The notes below the pieces were generated by a model. That model had not been told where the DNA came from and did not search any database. It was given only the letters and a program-made list of their open reading frames with translations. From Azolla caroliniana (lineage: Eukaryota > Polypodiophyta), in assembly GCA_043228905.1 (NCBI GenBank), contig JBHGNT010000008.1:744001-808000 (forward strand): a stretch of 64,000 bases of DNA, written 5' to 3'. The position numbers and the translations under genes were made by a program. Position 1 is the stretch's first letter. Every line of letters starts with the position of its first letter. This document shows positions 1 to 11,692 of this stretch, piece by piece.

Positions 1-54
1 GTTGAATTTCTGTGCTGGATTTGGATCATGAATTATGGTGTAATTTCATTATAG

Positions 55-1308
55 GTTGTTCAAGATACATTAAATGTAGGTGCTGAAACAGCTCAGTCAC
101 TGAAGGGGCAGGTAGTAAACTGTAACAGTGACAATATTTGTTTTCTGACATTTTATTAGTCTTTGTGTAAATATATGAATGTAATGGTCCTTGAGTATAT
201 CTCAATAGAAATATGCTGATATGAGAACTTACAACTCTTGCTTACTTCATTGAGATGCACCCAAGGACCATTAAATTCATAGATCTGTATTGTGGTAAAA
301 TCTTTCAACGGCCTAGATACTATGTAAGACCTATAATGTAACTTGCACTGGGCTTTAATACAGTGAGATTTCTCTGCAGTATAAGACGCTGTACTACTGT
401 TTGCATCTCTCATAAACTATTAGCCTTATGTCAAAAAGAATATGGTCGCAGAGACATATTAACATTATCTTACAAGCCACATGAAACATCATGTCATTGT
501 AAATAAAGGAAGGAAAACAATTGTGGTTGCAAATTACAATGCTGTAAAATAATATTATTATATTTATGGTGAAATTTGAGAAGCATGCCTCAGCTATATA
601 ATGAAGGACAAATTTTGGGCCTTTGAATTCAGATATCCATGGCTGGGCCCTTTTGATTTGTAGCTGAGTTCCAAACAATCGATAAGAACACAAATTTATC
701 ATAACTAATACCTAGTATAAGGAATTTGGATATGAAAGTGTCTGTAAAGTGAATGAATTTAACATCTAGAAAATAGTAAAGGGTGCAACAAAATAGTTAA
801 AATTTATCCCTTTTAAAATATGGGCTTTCAGACGGAGCAAATGGGTCGTATTGTCAATGAACTTGACTCAATTCAGTTTTCAATCAAGAAAGCATCTCAG
901 CTTGTGAGGGAGATTGGTAGGCAGGTAAACATATGAAGCCATTTTATGTATATCTCTTTCATGTCTTACAGATGTAAAGGTAATCCTCTGATGTAACCTA
1001 CTGATAAAATGCAGATTGCTACCGACCGCTGCATCATGGCATTTCTGTTTTTGATTGTTTGTGGAGTCATTGCCATTATTGTTGTAAAGGTACTGTAAGT
1101 CATTTTCGATGCACTTGCATAACAGGAAAAGAAAGGTTAAAAGGAACTGGCATTTTTGTGGTATTAGTTTTAATTTGCTAGTTTTGTTTGTGTATAGATT
1201 GTTCATCCAAACAACAAGAACATTCAAGACATCCCAGGACTGGCTCCTCCTGCAAGTGGTAATAGCCGTAGGCTCTTGTTTGTGTTGGACTCAGACAGGC
1301 TTTTTTGA
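55..1308 (+). CDS. NPSN: Novel plant SNARE (NPSN family), 3' part of gene
   Basis: The last four exons of a Qb-SNARE of the plant NPSN family, a membrane-anchored protein that mediates vesicle fusion, including at the cell plate in the known family. Exons read from the sequence: 55-111, 832-924, 1015-1089 and 1198-1308 (TGA), all with AG/GT borders and consistent phase. They encode the C-terminal part of the SNARE helix (VNELDSIQFSIKKASQLV), the linker REIGRQIATDRC, one tail-anchor membrane segment (IMAFLFLIVCGVIAIIVVK) and the family hallmark HPNNKNIQDIPGLAPPA. The tail after PPA (GNSRRLLFVLDSDRLF) is somewhat longer than the short RRLL-type tails I know. Upstream exons lie outside the window. 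The paralogue (NPSN11, 12 or 13) cannot be assigned from this part. Confidence 0.93.
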
Positions 1309-3586
1309 GTTTGATGGCTAGAGCTACAAAATGTGGTAAGAATCTCAAGTGATGACATAGCTGCTGCTCTCAAGAAAGATTGATGGTGTGAAATTTGTGA
1401 TGCTCTTTATAACCTGCCTCACTACACAAGCCTTGAAAGTTATCTTTCCTGGAAATGTGAGGCGGAGAGTTCTCCTCATGTGAATCAAGTTTTTGCCAAT
1501 GAACATTTTATGAGTAGGTTGAGCATGAGGAGAACTTTTGCAAGTTTTCAGTATAATATTGAATGTATTGTTAGGGTTTAAACAATGATGACTAAGTACG
1601 TCTATAGTCTCTGTTTTTGTTGGATTTGGCTGGAAGCTACATTCTTTCACAAATAGCCACCATAGTTGTTGGCATACATTCTTTTGGTGGACAGGTTTTT
1701 TAATGTTATGTAAAACTATGGTCTTTGTTGCCATCCCCTTGTAAGTAGATCAATTCAATCAGCATGTTGATAATACAATCTCCATTCATTAGATTTTGAC
1801 TGCTGTTGTTTGCTTTTCTTACCAACCTGATATTTAATCCAGTATTATGGTCATTCAGCCCCCCTTATTTTGACAATAACTGTCTTATTTTGACGTTGTT
1901 TGTGTAAGCACATACTTCCATATGGAAGATTCTGCCATTTTTTATCCTAACTATATTGTTGGCAGATGTCATTAATTAATGCCAATATATCGTCCCGTTT
2001 GAATCAGTGATAGTCATTCTGCAGTGATGATGTTACTGCAACCCTTGGTTAACCCATGTCGTTCAAACAACACTTTCAAACCACTTGTTAGCTTAAGATG
2101 GAATTTCTGAAGACAAAGAAGACAGATGAATTGAGGGTCAGACATCAAGGTAGTGTTGAGGTAATTCAACTTTGACATTGCCTTGTTCGTTGGAGTGCCA
2201 TTATCACTCTCAAAGAGTTTTTAAGTATGCTTAGTGAAAGCAATGAACTAAGTGGAAAATGTGGAGAAAACTTGCCTTTGTCAACATGTTCCACAGGCAG
2301 ATCTAATGGATCATCTGCAGATGGAACAAGGAACTTGCAGATTTGCTAGTCATAGAAAATCAACTATGATTAACTTATTAACTGAAATGCTCCATGTTAG
2401 CTCAGGCATGTTCCTTTTTGAAGTACTCATCGTTGGCATGTCCTATCGATAAAGAAAGAAACCTATGTAGACTGAAGGAGGTTGGCCTGTTCAAAAGGTT
2501 CAAATTGTCTTGTGTGACTAATTGACAACAAAGAATCTTGTGCCGAGTCTCTTGGATCTTGTGTAAAGTCTCTTTATTTACCTCTACCAACTTAGAAGGT
2601 GTAACATGAAGGGTGTTCTTGGGATTTTTCAAGGGCTATACTATCCTTAGTCAAGGTATTTTATTTCACATTGTTGGTAAACATGACTCCTGAAATTACT
2701 CCAACTTAGTGTTGACTTAATCATATGAGATGAGCTGAAATGTTTAATTGGTTCATTGATCTTATATCCAATAATCTTCTTGGTCTTAGGAGAATCAAGG
2801 ATAAAAAATCACATGATGTACATGGCCATATTTACCAATATCAAATAAATTAGTTCTATTTGTCATCTTGCATCAATTTACTTGAAGGTAGTGAAACTTT
2901 TTAACTAGCATCTATTCAAATACTTGTCCAAGCTTTATAGTCAAGTTACTTATCCTTACTAGAGATGTTTTTGTGGACTTAGTGAATCTATTTTGTTTTG
3001 CTATTTGTGCATGGTAGTATTGTGGCAAAAGTTTTATGATCGTCAAAACATCTTCCAATTTCTAGGCCCCATAGCTTCTACATTTTGGATTTTTTTCTAG
3101 ACGTTTATGCATGCCCACTCATAAAGAGTTTTCCAATATATTTCTTACATGACATTCTTTGAGTAAGAGAATCATAAATATAGTTCTCATTCTCATTTAT
3201 GTAAAATAAGAGATTAGGGCATGGGTGAGACGTCATCAACCATGCACATTACTATGCCCCCATCTAGTTCACAAATCCACAAATTATACTCTTCGAATAC
3301 TCACACTTAAATCACATTTAAGAACTTAATTTGTACATTTTTGTTCATCATGTTTAGTCTTGAGCTTCACACCAACAATGTGGATTTTTATTCACAATGT
3401 TTAGTATTGAGCTTCTTGTAGAGGGTAGCATGACATTAGGCTTAGATAAATGAAAGTGTTGTCTGTTATGATTAAATAAACCTTAAGACATGACTGGTGG
3501 TGGGTTACTAAGATAGGAAAGAACCATTTGCCTCTACCAAGTATCACAAGTTTTATTCATGATATTCACGTCTTCGAGTTAATTAG
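1309..3586. other. NPSN 3' UTR and AT-rich intergenic DNA
   Basis: No coding region that I can support. The first few hundred bases presumably hold the NPSN 3' UTR and polyadenylation signals. The rest is AT-rich, with many stops in all frames, and ends at the target duplication of copia element D. Confidence 0.6.
1468..1536. repeat. 13-bp inverted repeat, possible 3' UTR hairpin
   Basis: AGTTCTCCTCATG at 1468-1480 pairs perfectly with CATGAGGAGAACT at 1524-1536, leaving a 43-nt loop. It lies 160 nt past the NPSN stop codon, so it could be in the 3' UTR. Function unknown. Confidence 0.5.
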
Positions 3587-4021
3587 TGTTGAGCGGACAA
3601 GGTCAACCTGATCCGGATCGGTTGAGTAAACTAGAGCCGGATCGGTGACCGGAGAAGAGGGCCGGATCGGAGAGCTGGACCCATGTGCGAACCTGTAGGC
3701 CGTTGGAGGTCTACACTCCTAGACTACTAGGTAGTTATCCTAGGAGTTAGTGTCAGTCACTTGTACGAGCAATGAAGTGCATGTTAGTACTTTTGTCAGT
3801 CCTTTATGGACTTGTATAAAAGGGCTCTCTAAGCACATTGTATAGAGAGACACAAAGTAATATTTTGTAATTTCAGTTTTATGCAATTTTGCTCTATTTG
3901 TCTCTGTCTCTCCCCCGTACTCAGTGTGTGTAATTTAAGTTTTCCATTAAACCTAAGATCTATCTTCTATTGCTATCCGGTTGAGCCGGTTTGTTTAAGC
4001 TTTCACATTACTTCTTTTACA
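3587..4021 (+). repeat. 5' LTR of copia element D
   Basis: Starts TGTTGAGCGG and ends CTTCTTTTACA. Contains a promoter-like TATAAAAGG near 3817 and pyrimidine-rich TCTCTGTCTCTCCC downstream. Matches the 24639-25113 copy. Confidence 0.93.
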
Positions 4022-4033
4022 TGGTATCAGAGC
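4022..4033 (+). other. Primer-binding site of D (initiator-Met tRNA)
   Basis: TGGTATCAGAGC begins directly after the LTR and complements the 3' end of plant initiator methionine tRNA, the usual primer of copia elements. Confidence 0.9.
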
Positions 4034-4119
4034 ATAAGGGTTGAGAATCCTCAATTGCGGACAAGCGAATCATCAAAGACAAACCCAAACCTAACATCCG
4101 GTAAGAATAGAAACAAGAT

Positions 4120-5090
4120 ATGGATAGCGGGATGGCAAACTCGCTTCCAACTAAGAAGCTTGACAGGAACAATTATGCATCTTGGTCGTACAAGATGCAC
4201 CAATACCTTTTGGGGCACAGTTACTGGAGTTATGTCGGAGCAAATGAAGTAGTGCCAGAGTCGACACACAAGGACTTCCCGGCATAGGAACAAGTAGCGA
4301 GTAGGGTGTTGTACTGCCTTGCGTCCTATGTGCACGATCAAATGCTCGGCTACATCAGAGACGCGAAGTTGCCGAAAGAAGTCTGGGAAAATCTGAAAAA
4401 GATTTCCACCACCAGTACCACGGCCCGTAAGTTGCAGCTTCGGCAAGAGCTCAACAACATCCGTCAAAGGGACATGACGGTTACGGACTACACCACCAAG
4501 ATCAAGGAGATCTGCAGCGCACTAGGGTCCATTAATGTGATGGTAGATGAAGACGAGATGGTGCATATCTGCCTCGGTGGTCTAGTGCAGAGGTACGACC
4601 CTATCCAGATGATGATTTGCACTCGGGAAAATCCACTGTCCTTCTTTGACCTACAATCGACGTTGATGGTCGAGGAAAACCACATGAGTGGATTGAGGAC
4701 CACTCAACCAGACAACCAGATGCTATACACAGAGGCGGATTGGCCCCGTGGGCGTGGAGGACGAGGTGGGGCAACACACAATAGCGGCGGCCCACAAGTC
4801 TACTAGAATCGGAGGCACAAGGATAGCGCCGACAATAGTTCTAGACCCTCGACAAGCAAGGGGAGTCAAGGCGGTGCTGGAAGCCGGCAATCGAAGGCCG
4901 ATATGGAATGCTAATATTGTGGCAAGAAAGGCCACAAGGAAAGCAATTGTTGGAAAAAGCGTGCCGATTCGGATAAATCTAGATCTGACAATGCCGGACA
5001 AGAAAATTGGCAAAGCTCGCACTACGCAGAAAGATCAGAAGGATTCAGAACCGGAAAGTCCGGAAACGGGCCAACCTTTGTGATGAAGCA
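4120..5090 (+). pseudogene. Copia D gag, decayed
   Basis: Starts at ATG 4120 (MDSGMANSLPTKKLDRNNY) with the UBN2-like GAG fold typical of copia: WSYKMHQYLLG, then LYCLASYVHDQMLGYI and the LRQELNNIRQRDMTVTDYTTK segment. A TAG near 4286 and a second stop near 4804 interrupt it. The zinc knuckle around 4908-4962 is recognisable in another frame (YCGKKGHKESNC) but its first Cys is followed by TAA. Nucleocapsid and particle functions would therefore not be made from this copy. Confidence 0.88.
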
Positions 5091-6632
5091 CAAGGCAAAC
5101 TCAATGAAGAAGACAACTTCCAAATCGGAGGAAGTGTGGTATGTTGTCTCCAAAGCGTCTAACGACATGAAGAGCCACAAAGAGGGGGTCTCATATTTGA
5201 AAAAAATTGGAGAAATCGGGAGTCGTCGAAACCGGAGACGACACTCCTCACCCGATCGAACATGTCAGAGAAGATCCCCTTAGCCATGTCAAACAGAAAG
5301 GGAAGCTTATGAACGTGCTTCACATCCCGACAATCACAAAGAACCTGGTGTCGGTCGGACATATCGTCGACCAGGGGATGCAAGTGAGGTTTACGCACCT
5401 CGGGTGCTTCATTGAGGAAGAGAGCCAAATCATTGCGCAAGGGCGCCAAGTTAGGCATATGTTTATCCTCAACACCAACGATGTAGGCACCACTTTGTTC
5501 GCAAAAGGACAGAATGTCGAGAAGGATATCGACTTGTTGCACAAGTGGATCGCCCACGTCAATTATCAAAGGCTTCAGAACCTACAGTCAAAATAGGTTG
5601 TGTTCGGATTGCTGAAATTTAGTGGCTGGAAGGCCCGAATTTGTGAAGCCTGGCAACTCGGGAAGCAACACCAGCTTCCATTCCCCTCCGAAAGAAACCA
5701 GAGCCGTAACAAGCTCGACTTAATACATTCAGACGTATGGGGACTAACACAGAGCGTTAGTCTTGGGGGAGGTCGATATTTCGTTTCCTTCATCGATGAC
5801 TATAGCCGACACACATGGATCTATCTGATCGAAAAGAAAATTGAAGTTTTAGACTGTTTCTGGAACCTACAAAGCCTTGTCGAACGGAAAACAAAGAGGA
5901 AGATGAAGTACCTGCAGTCGGATTGCGGAAAAGAATAGTTTTTCGCCGGGTCAATTCAGTTGTTATTTGCAACAGAAAGGAATTCGAAGGGAATTCAACT
6001 ACCGATACACACCAGAATAGAACAACGTAGCCGAGAGGAAGTCGATCATCGAGGTGGCAATGGCAATGTTAGAAGAAAAGAGCATGCCCAAGTTCTACTG
6101 GGCCAAAGCGGTTCGGACGATCGTCTACATCCATAATCGAATTGGGGAGAAGGTGTCAGCACAAGAGTTGTATTTCGGGCGGAGCCGAATTTAAGACACC
6201 TTAGGGTATTCGGTAGCATAGCCTATGTGCATGTACCGAATGAGATGCGGAAGACACTACATCCGAAGTCGGAGAAGTGCATATTAGGCAGTTAGTGACA
6301 TGAGCAAAAAGGGTATAAGTGTTATAACCCCCGGACGAAGAAAATCCGAGTAAGCGGAGATCTCGAATTTGACAAGTCGGCGGACTGGTACTCTCTACCC
6401 ACTCCAACCCCCAACTTTGACCCGATTCCGGAATATGAGGCCAATGAGCCCGAAATGATCTGGGGGGAAGAAGAAGAAGAGTTCGGTACTCGAGACGAGA
6501 TTCCGATCTCATTCCGGCTGAGTGGGCCGAAAGAAGAGCTAAGTCAGAAAGACCACCAAGATGATTAGCCGGCGAGTAGTGTAGACTTGGTAGCGCTCTC
6601 CCCGCACAAGAAACCGAGGAGATGGTTCACGC
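5091..6632 (+). pseudogene. Copia D protease and integrase, decayed
   Basis: The protease region reads VWYVVSKASNDMKSH where copia elements carry a DSGASNH-type active site, so the catalytic Asp motif is gone. The gag-pre-integrase domain follows (HIPTITKNLVSVGHIVDQG, LLHKWIAHVNYQRLQ), then the integrase core (LDLIHSDVWGLTQS, FIDDYSRHTWIYLI). Stops occur near 5594, 5936 and later. The sequence becomes an acidic linker (WGEEEEEFGTRDE) and ends where element A was inserted. Its RT half continues at 22282. Confidence 0.88.
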
Positions 6633-7578
6633 TGTCGTGAAGATCCGTCACTACGCGCGGATCGTGAGGCGGAACCGCCGGGGTTCTGGACCAGAAGGAT
6701 TTAGAGTCGATACAATCTTTGGCGAGAAAGTACTTAAGATAGATTGGGAAAGAGAGAAGATGAGATTACACGATTGATTTGATAACAAATTTCTTCTTCT
6801 TAATTTTCATAAAAAAAACCCCTCCTTTTTCTCCTCCCCCTCCCTCTTTTATAGATGCTCTCATGCATATGATGCATGTGAGGGTACAAGACATGCATAA
6901 ATTGCATGTTTGCCATTTGGCGCTTAAGTATTACATGTGGTGCATGCTAACCATGTCACTCATTTTAGCTCTCATGTATGAGAATTTACATGTAAAAGTA
7001 TAATGATAGAAATATAATTTCAACTAAATATCATGGCTTAGTGGTAAGCCATTTGACTCTTAACTTGGAGGTGCAAGGTTCGAATCCATACTTGCCCTCC
7101 TTGTATATGTATATATATTTATATATTTATTTTATCTAGTCGCCGGATCGCCGGATACCGTCGCCAGATACCGGTGCCGCCGCCGGATGCCGTCGCCGGT
7201 CCGGTTTTGGTTGGCCAAAACCTTTTTCGAGTAGCTAGCCACCTCCACTCTAAGTTCAAGTTACTTTGAACTCTCTATGCTCCACACATAGACACAAAGA
7301 TAATATCTTTTGCTCCACCTTATATATGATGAGAGCCGTATTTGTCGTGCCTATGTGGGATATCTCACAATTTTCTCTTTTCTTTTCACAAACTTTATAC
7401 CCTCATATCTTGACATTTAGTTGTCCATTTCTCGTGTAATAAAGTGCATTCGAAACCTCCATCATTTTGTACTTAGATATTAAAAATATTATCTTCACAA
7501 TTATTGTATTACATGATTCATACTCGATTTCGTACGTTTTATGGGATTTTCACACTATTGCCGAAAATCTTCACGACA
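6633..7578 (-). repeat. 3' LTR of element A
   Basis: On the minus strand it begins TGTCGTGAAGATTTTCGG and ends GGATCTTCACGACA. A TATA-like motif (CATATATAAGG on the minus strand) lies near 7322-7330. It contains a tRNA-like module (7028-7100) and a short run of CGCCGGATACCGT-type minisatellite units near 7140-7200. Confidence 0.93.
7028..7100 (+). repeat. tRNA-like module (Lys-CTT-like) inside A LTR
   Basis: An A-box-like TGGCTTAGTGG at 7034-7044 and a perfect B box GGTTCGAATCC at 7078-7088 flank a TGACTCTTAAC segment resembling a Lys(CTT) anticodon loop. It is antisense to element A. The same module is at 21622-21700. The acceptor stem does not pair well, so this is a tRNA-derived pseudogene or SINE-like insert, not a functional tRNA. 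Confidence 0.6.
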
Positions 7579-7599
7579 TCCACCCCCACCAAACCGCAC
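7579..7599 (-). other. Polypurine tract of element A
   Basis: On the minus strand GTGCGGTTTGGTGGGGGTGGA abuts the TG of the 3' LTR. The same stretch adjoins both LTRs of element C, so A and C share plus-strand priming signals. Confidence 0.8.
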
Positions 7600-7650
7600 G
7601 TCCTCCGGTACGTGCCAAGAAGAGAAGAAGTGAGATTTTGGCTACGATGA

Positions 7651-9033
7651 TCAATTAGTTTCCTCCATGTCTTCATTTTCATCCGGCCTATTATGTTCAT
7701 CGTCGAGGTAATCGAGGTCAGGATCCTTGTCTTGTCTTTTCTTGAAAAGCTTTACTCTTTTTCCCGCAATGGGTACGGCCAACCTTGATCCGTCTAGTTC
7801 CGCAAGGTGGTATGTGGCATTATCGTTGGCACTTGTCACCACATACGGCCCGGACCATCTTCTTGCGAACTTCCTTGTTGTACTATGTTGATTGTCAAGG
7901 GTGTTGTCGTAAACCAAAACCCAATCCCCTTCTTCAATCTTCTTGGGACGAAGTCGATGCGTGTTGTCGAACCGAACTTTGTTCTTTACTCGGGCTGCCT
8001 TCATCATCTTTCGCGCTTTTTCTAAATCTTCAGGTCTTCTTTCAAGTTGCCTTATCCGCGCCGCTAATAACTCTTCTCGACTCATCTCGTTCTCCCACGG
8101 TATCGCTACCCATGAGGCGATCGTCCTTTCGATGGGCATAATCGGCTTTTGTCCATACATAAGCTCCGTCAGCATATACCCTGTCACCGAGCTATGTGTC
8201 GTTCTATCGGCCCACAAGGCATAGGGTAATAGTCGTGGCCAATTCCCGACTCGACCATTGCATGCCCGTACGATGGCTTTAATGATAGGTCCATGCCCTC
8301 GCTCGATCTTCCCATTTGCTTCCGGATTGTAGGCAGTCGTGAGGGAGAGCTTCACGCCTAGTCTTTCGAAGAGCTCCGTCGCTTCGTGCGCGTCCAACTC
8401 CCCTCGGTTGGCCACTATCTTCCCTACACATCCATATCGGCAAACAACATCTTCAAGTAAAAATTTACAAACGGCTGAAGTCGTCTTATTTGTCAAGGCT
8501 CGTCCTTCCACTTGATTTGTCAAGTCTTCCCTTGCGAGCGCTAAGTACTTCATTTGTCCCACTCCCATTGGCATCGAGACCAGATCCACCATCCATTTGA
8601 AGTGAATGGTGAGTGGGTATGTCGGGTTTAACTCATCACGATGACGTATATTTGAATATATTTGGCAAGTTTCACATGTGGACACGAAATGGAGTACATC
8701 TTTATACATGCTTGGCCACCAATACTTCTCCTTCAATTTTTCGAACGTCGCCCATGTTCCTCTATGACCTGCCCAAGCACTCTCGTGGAATTCGGTCATC
8801 AGCGTCTCTTGCTCTTCTTTCTTTACCACCACTCGACGTGGTATTCCTGTCCTTCTTTTTGGATGTCGCTAAAGGAATCCTCCCCTCAAGAAGTATCGGT
8901 AAGCTTTCTTTCGGATTCGTAGGGCCTCCTCCTTTGTTAACGAAGCATCTGTCATCAATGTTCTTAGGAATCTACCGATGAGTAACCATTCTCCTTCGTA
9001 CTCGTTCTCGTTGAAGGCGTGGAGGGTTTGCGT
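7651..9033 (-). pseudogene. Element A integrase, inactive
   Basis: The minus-strand frame covers the integrase. It has an HHCC-like zinc domain (HESAWAGHRG, then CETCQIYSN), a core with first Asp in WMVDLVSMP, VANRGELDAHEA where the second catalytic Asp is expected, and Glu in PEANGKIERGH, followed by a basic C-terminal domain (RRWSGPYVV). The second catalytic position is Asn (codon at 8407-8409) and a TAG interrupts the frame near 8868. The N-terminal part (NENEYEGEWLLIGRFL) lies just right of 8870 and is separated from RNase H only by solo LTR E. Confidence 0.88.
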
Positions 9034-9788
9034 TGTCGTAGTGTAGGTTGCACACTATGTGGAAATTATATTTTTGTCCCTCCGGGATAGAGAATGGAGT
9101 GCTCGGTGAGAACCGGAAGAAAACGGCATACCGACAAGGAGGAAAACGGCATACCGGCAAGGAAGAAAACGGCATACCGGCAAGGAAGAGCCGGATAAAG
9201 AGACATAAATGTAAAAAAAGAAAAAGGAAATACTCACTACTGCACAGGGCGTGATTCGAACTCTGCACCTCCACGTTGACAAACCCCAACCTTACCATTA
9301 CATTAACTTATCTAGCGACTAAAAAGTGCGTGAATATTTTATAGAAAAACGCAAGCGACTAAAAAGTGACTCATGCACATCTAGCGTGCATGAGCACTAT
9401 ATTTAGCAAATAAAAGCAAGGATTAGAAAAGCATCACATGCACATTTAGTGTGCATGAACATATTAGAAAAAGCATGTAGCTATGCTTAGTCTCTCCCAT
9501 CACTATATAAGGATGGGGAGCACATTGTAGTTTTTGTTGATTTTTTTGGATTAAGTATTAATCAATACAAAAATTATTCGTGGGATTCACGATTTATACA
9601 TCTACTTCTCTCTTAACACCCTAAGTACCAATTAATATAGTATACTCGTGTGATTCACGAGTTTCTTATCTTTCTCTTTGCTATTTACTCATAATTAATC
9701 TCTATCTCACGAACTTCTTTCTCCTAGTCCCAGACCTCTGTGGTTCCCACCCGACTCACGCAACGATCCGGAGCCGAAAGGCACGACA
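9034..9788 (+). mobile_element. Solo LTR E, related to A, inserted in A pol
   Basis: Begins TGTCGTAGTGTAGG and ends GCACGACA, the same TGTCG/CGACA termini as A and C. It is flanked by a 4-bp duplication GCGT (9030-9033, 9789-9792). A TATA box CTATATAAGG at 9503-9512 gives plus orientation. Its end (GGTTCCCACC...CGATCC) resembles the C LTR end. It holds three 23-bp repeats with AAAACGGCATACCG (about 9115-9186) and a tRNA-like stretch. It interrupts A pol between RNase H and integrase, and its removal with one GCGT rejoins the two frames. Confidence 0.85.
9250..9312 (-). repeat. tRNA-like module inside solo LTR E
   Basis: The minus strand reads GTAATGGTAAGGTT, then GGAGGTGCAGAGTTCGAATC. The GGAGGTGCA-GTTCGAATC part is shared with the tRNA-like module in the A LTR. 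The A box is weak and no complete cloverleaf is evident. Confidence 0.5.
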
Positions 9789-9792
9789 GCGT

Positions 9793-11213
9793 GTCTTGGT
9801 CTTCCGTCGACAATCGAGCCATCTTGAAGAAGTTGAGGGCGACATCTTCATCTTCCGAAACCATGTTACTTCCATTTGAAAATCTTGCCCTCGACAGCAT
9901 GTCAGCCATGGCGTTCTTCTTCCCTGCGATGTGACGGATCTCTGGGTTTAAAGACTTGATGTAGGCGATCCACCTTAGCATAGCAAGATCTGGGGTCGCA
10001 CATCCCGAGACCATTCCGAGAATTGGGAGACAATCTGTCTCTATTATCACTTCTGACCCGATCAGGTAATCTTTGTCCGTCTTCACTGCCGACACAATAC
10101 CCCAAAGTTCCCGCTTGACTTGGGCATATCTTTGTTGCCGTTCGCTGAGAACCTTTGCTCCGAACCGGACGACATATCGCGCATTATCTTCACCTTCTTG
10201 GTTGATGACCCACCCGATTCCGGTCGGACTCGTATCTACGGTCACGTAAATTGGTTTCCCTTCGGCATAGTCGGCCTTCCTTAGTGCCGGAGCTTCAAGA
10301 AGCAGTTTTTTTAATCCTCGCATCGCTTCTGTGTGCTCGCTCGCCATTCGAACTTTATTCTTTTCTTTAGTAGTCCATATAACGGTTCGGCGACATGAGC
10401 GTAGTGAGGAATCCATATATGATAAAACGCGCACGCTCCAAGGAACCTTCGAACCTCCGTTTGGTTTTCGCATTCTTCTCTCATGTCTTGGATTGCGTTC
10501 ACTTTGGATGGCGAGGGCTTCCGGCCGTATGCTCCACACAAGTGACCTACCACCAAGATCTCCGGTTGCCCAAATGCGGATTTTTCTCCCGAAAATGTCA
10601 AATTTGCATCTTCGAACCTTTGAAGCACCTTCTCGCAATCTTTCACATGATCCGCAACGAACTTTCTACAACCTTCCTTATCTTTCGATTCATCTTTCTC
10701 CTCATCCGAACATCCTTTTATCGGAATATCATCCAAGAATGGCATCGTGATGTCCGGAATGCAATCCTTCAAGACTTTATTCATGGCATTCACCATATGA
10801 GCCACCGAGTTCGTTGCGCCTTGGGGTAACGTACACATCCGCACAAGCCCGATCGGAGTCCTCATGGTTGTAATGTCCCGATTGTCGATCGCCAATTGGA
10901 ATTGGTCATATCCGGAGTAGAGATCGCCAATGGAGTAGATGGACCGGCCCGCAAACGCTTCGGCAAATTCGTCCACGCTCGGACCGATTCCGGCATTTCG
11001 AATTGTCACCTTGTTGACGTGTTGAAGATCTTGGATGAATCGCAATGATCCATTCTTCTTCGGCACCGTGAACCACCTATTGGAATAAGGAACATTTGAC
11101 GGTTCTAGAATTCCCATACTCACCTTCTCCTTTAAGAGCTCGATCAGCTTCGGAAGGTGTGCTCTCGGAACCGGTATCGGTTTCAAGTTCCAAGGCACAT
11201 GAGGCACCGTGAA
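9793..11213 (-). pseudogene. Element A reverse transcriptase and RNase H, frameshifted
   Basis: Minus-strand RT (about 10320-11213) shows the family blocks: ILEPSNVPYSNRWFTVPKKN, GDLYSGYDQFQLAID, LPQGATNSVAHMVNAM, the catalytic box MPFLDDIPIKG, then VGHLCGAYGRKPSPSKV and RRFLGACAFYHIWIPHYAHV. RNase H continues in another frame from about 10330 (VTVDTSPTGIGWVINQEGE, VKRELWGIVSAVK, IETDCLPILGMVSG), so a frameshift separates the two. The left end is broken by E. The right end stops at the B insertion (GTGAA at 11209-11213) and resumes at 18264. Confidence 0.88.
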
Positions 11214-11678
11214 TGTTACGGGCATGACCATATAATATCCCGTGGTGAGAATTGTCGTAGTATTCTATACACGTGGATAAGTGTGAGGGTTAAACAAAGA
11301 GTCTAAAGAAGGGGAGGATTACTTTTAATCCTCGGGATTGAGACAACCCATGAGGCCAAGTGTGAACATGGCTGGGGGCCTTGAGAATTACTATAAATAA
11401 GAGGCCTAGCTACCCTCATTTGATCATGCATTGACTACGTCGAGACTCTGTCCGTGAGTGGAACGACTCTTGTAGCAAGCGCGCTATCATCCAGGTACGA
11501 CTCGACGCCAAGGCGGTGGTATGGGACGCCGATCGAGGCTCGAGTCCGTCTCGATCCCTTCGCTCGGGGGTGGTCGGGTGGATCGGCACCCTTCTTTCTC
11601 TCTTTTCTCTCTATTCTTTCTAGATCTATCATTGATATATCCTTATTTTATGCTTACTTTAGTACCTAATCTCTAATA
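11214..11678 (+). repeat. 5' LTR of chromovirus B
   Basis: TGTTACGGGCATGACC to TCTCTAATA. Probable TATA box CTATAAATAA at 11391-11400. Nearly identical to 17794-18258 and clearly related to the B' LTR at 41936-42396. Confidence 0.95.
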
Positions 11679-11680
11679 TT

Positions 11681-11692
11681 TGGTATCAGAGC
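11681..11692 (+). other. Primer-binding site of B (initiator-Met tRNA)
   Basis: TGGTATCAGAGC two bases after the LTR, complementary to plant initiator-Met tRNA. Confidence 0.9.

Noticed and set aside
2252-2632. Short ORFs downstream of NPSN on both strands
   Set aside because: No recognisable domains, no splice continuity with NPSN, and typical of chance frames in AT-rich DNA.
7028-7100. Functional tRNA-Lys gene
   Set aside because: Boxes A and B are good but the acceptor stem and much of the D arm do not pair, and it lies inside both LTRs of a retrotransposon.
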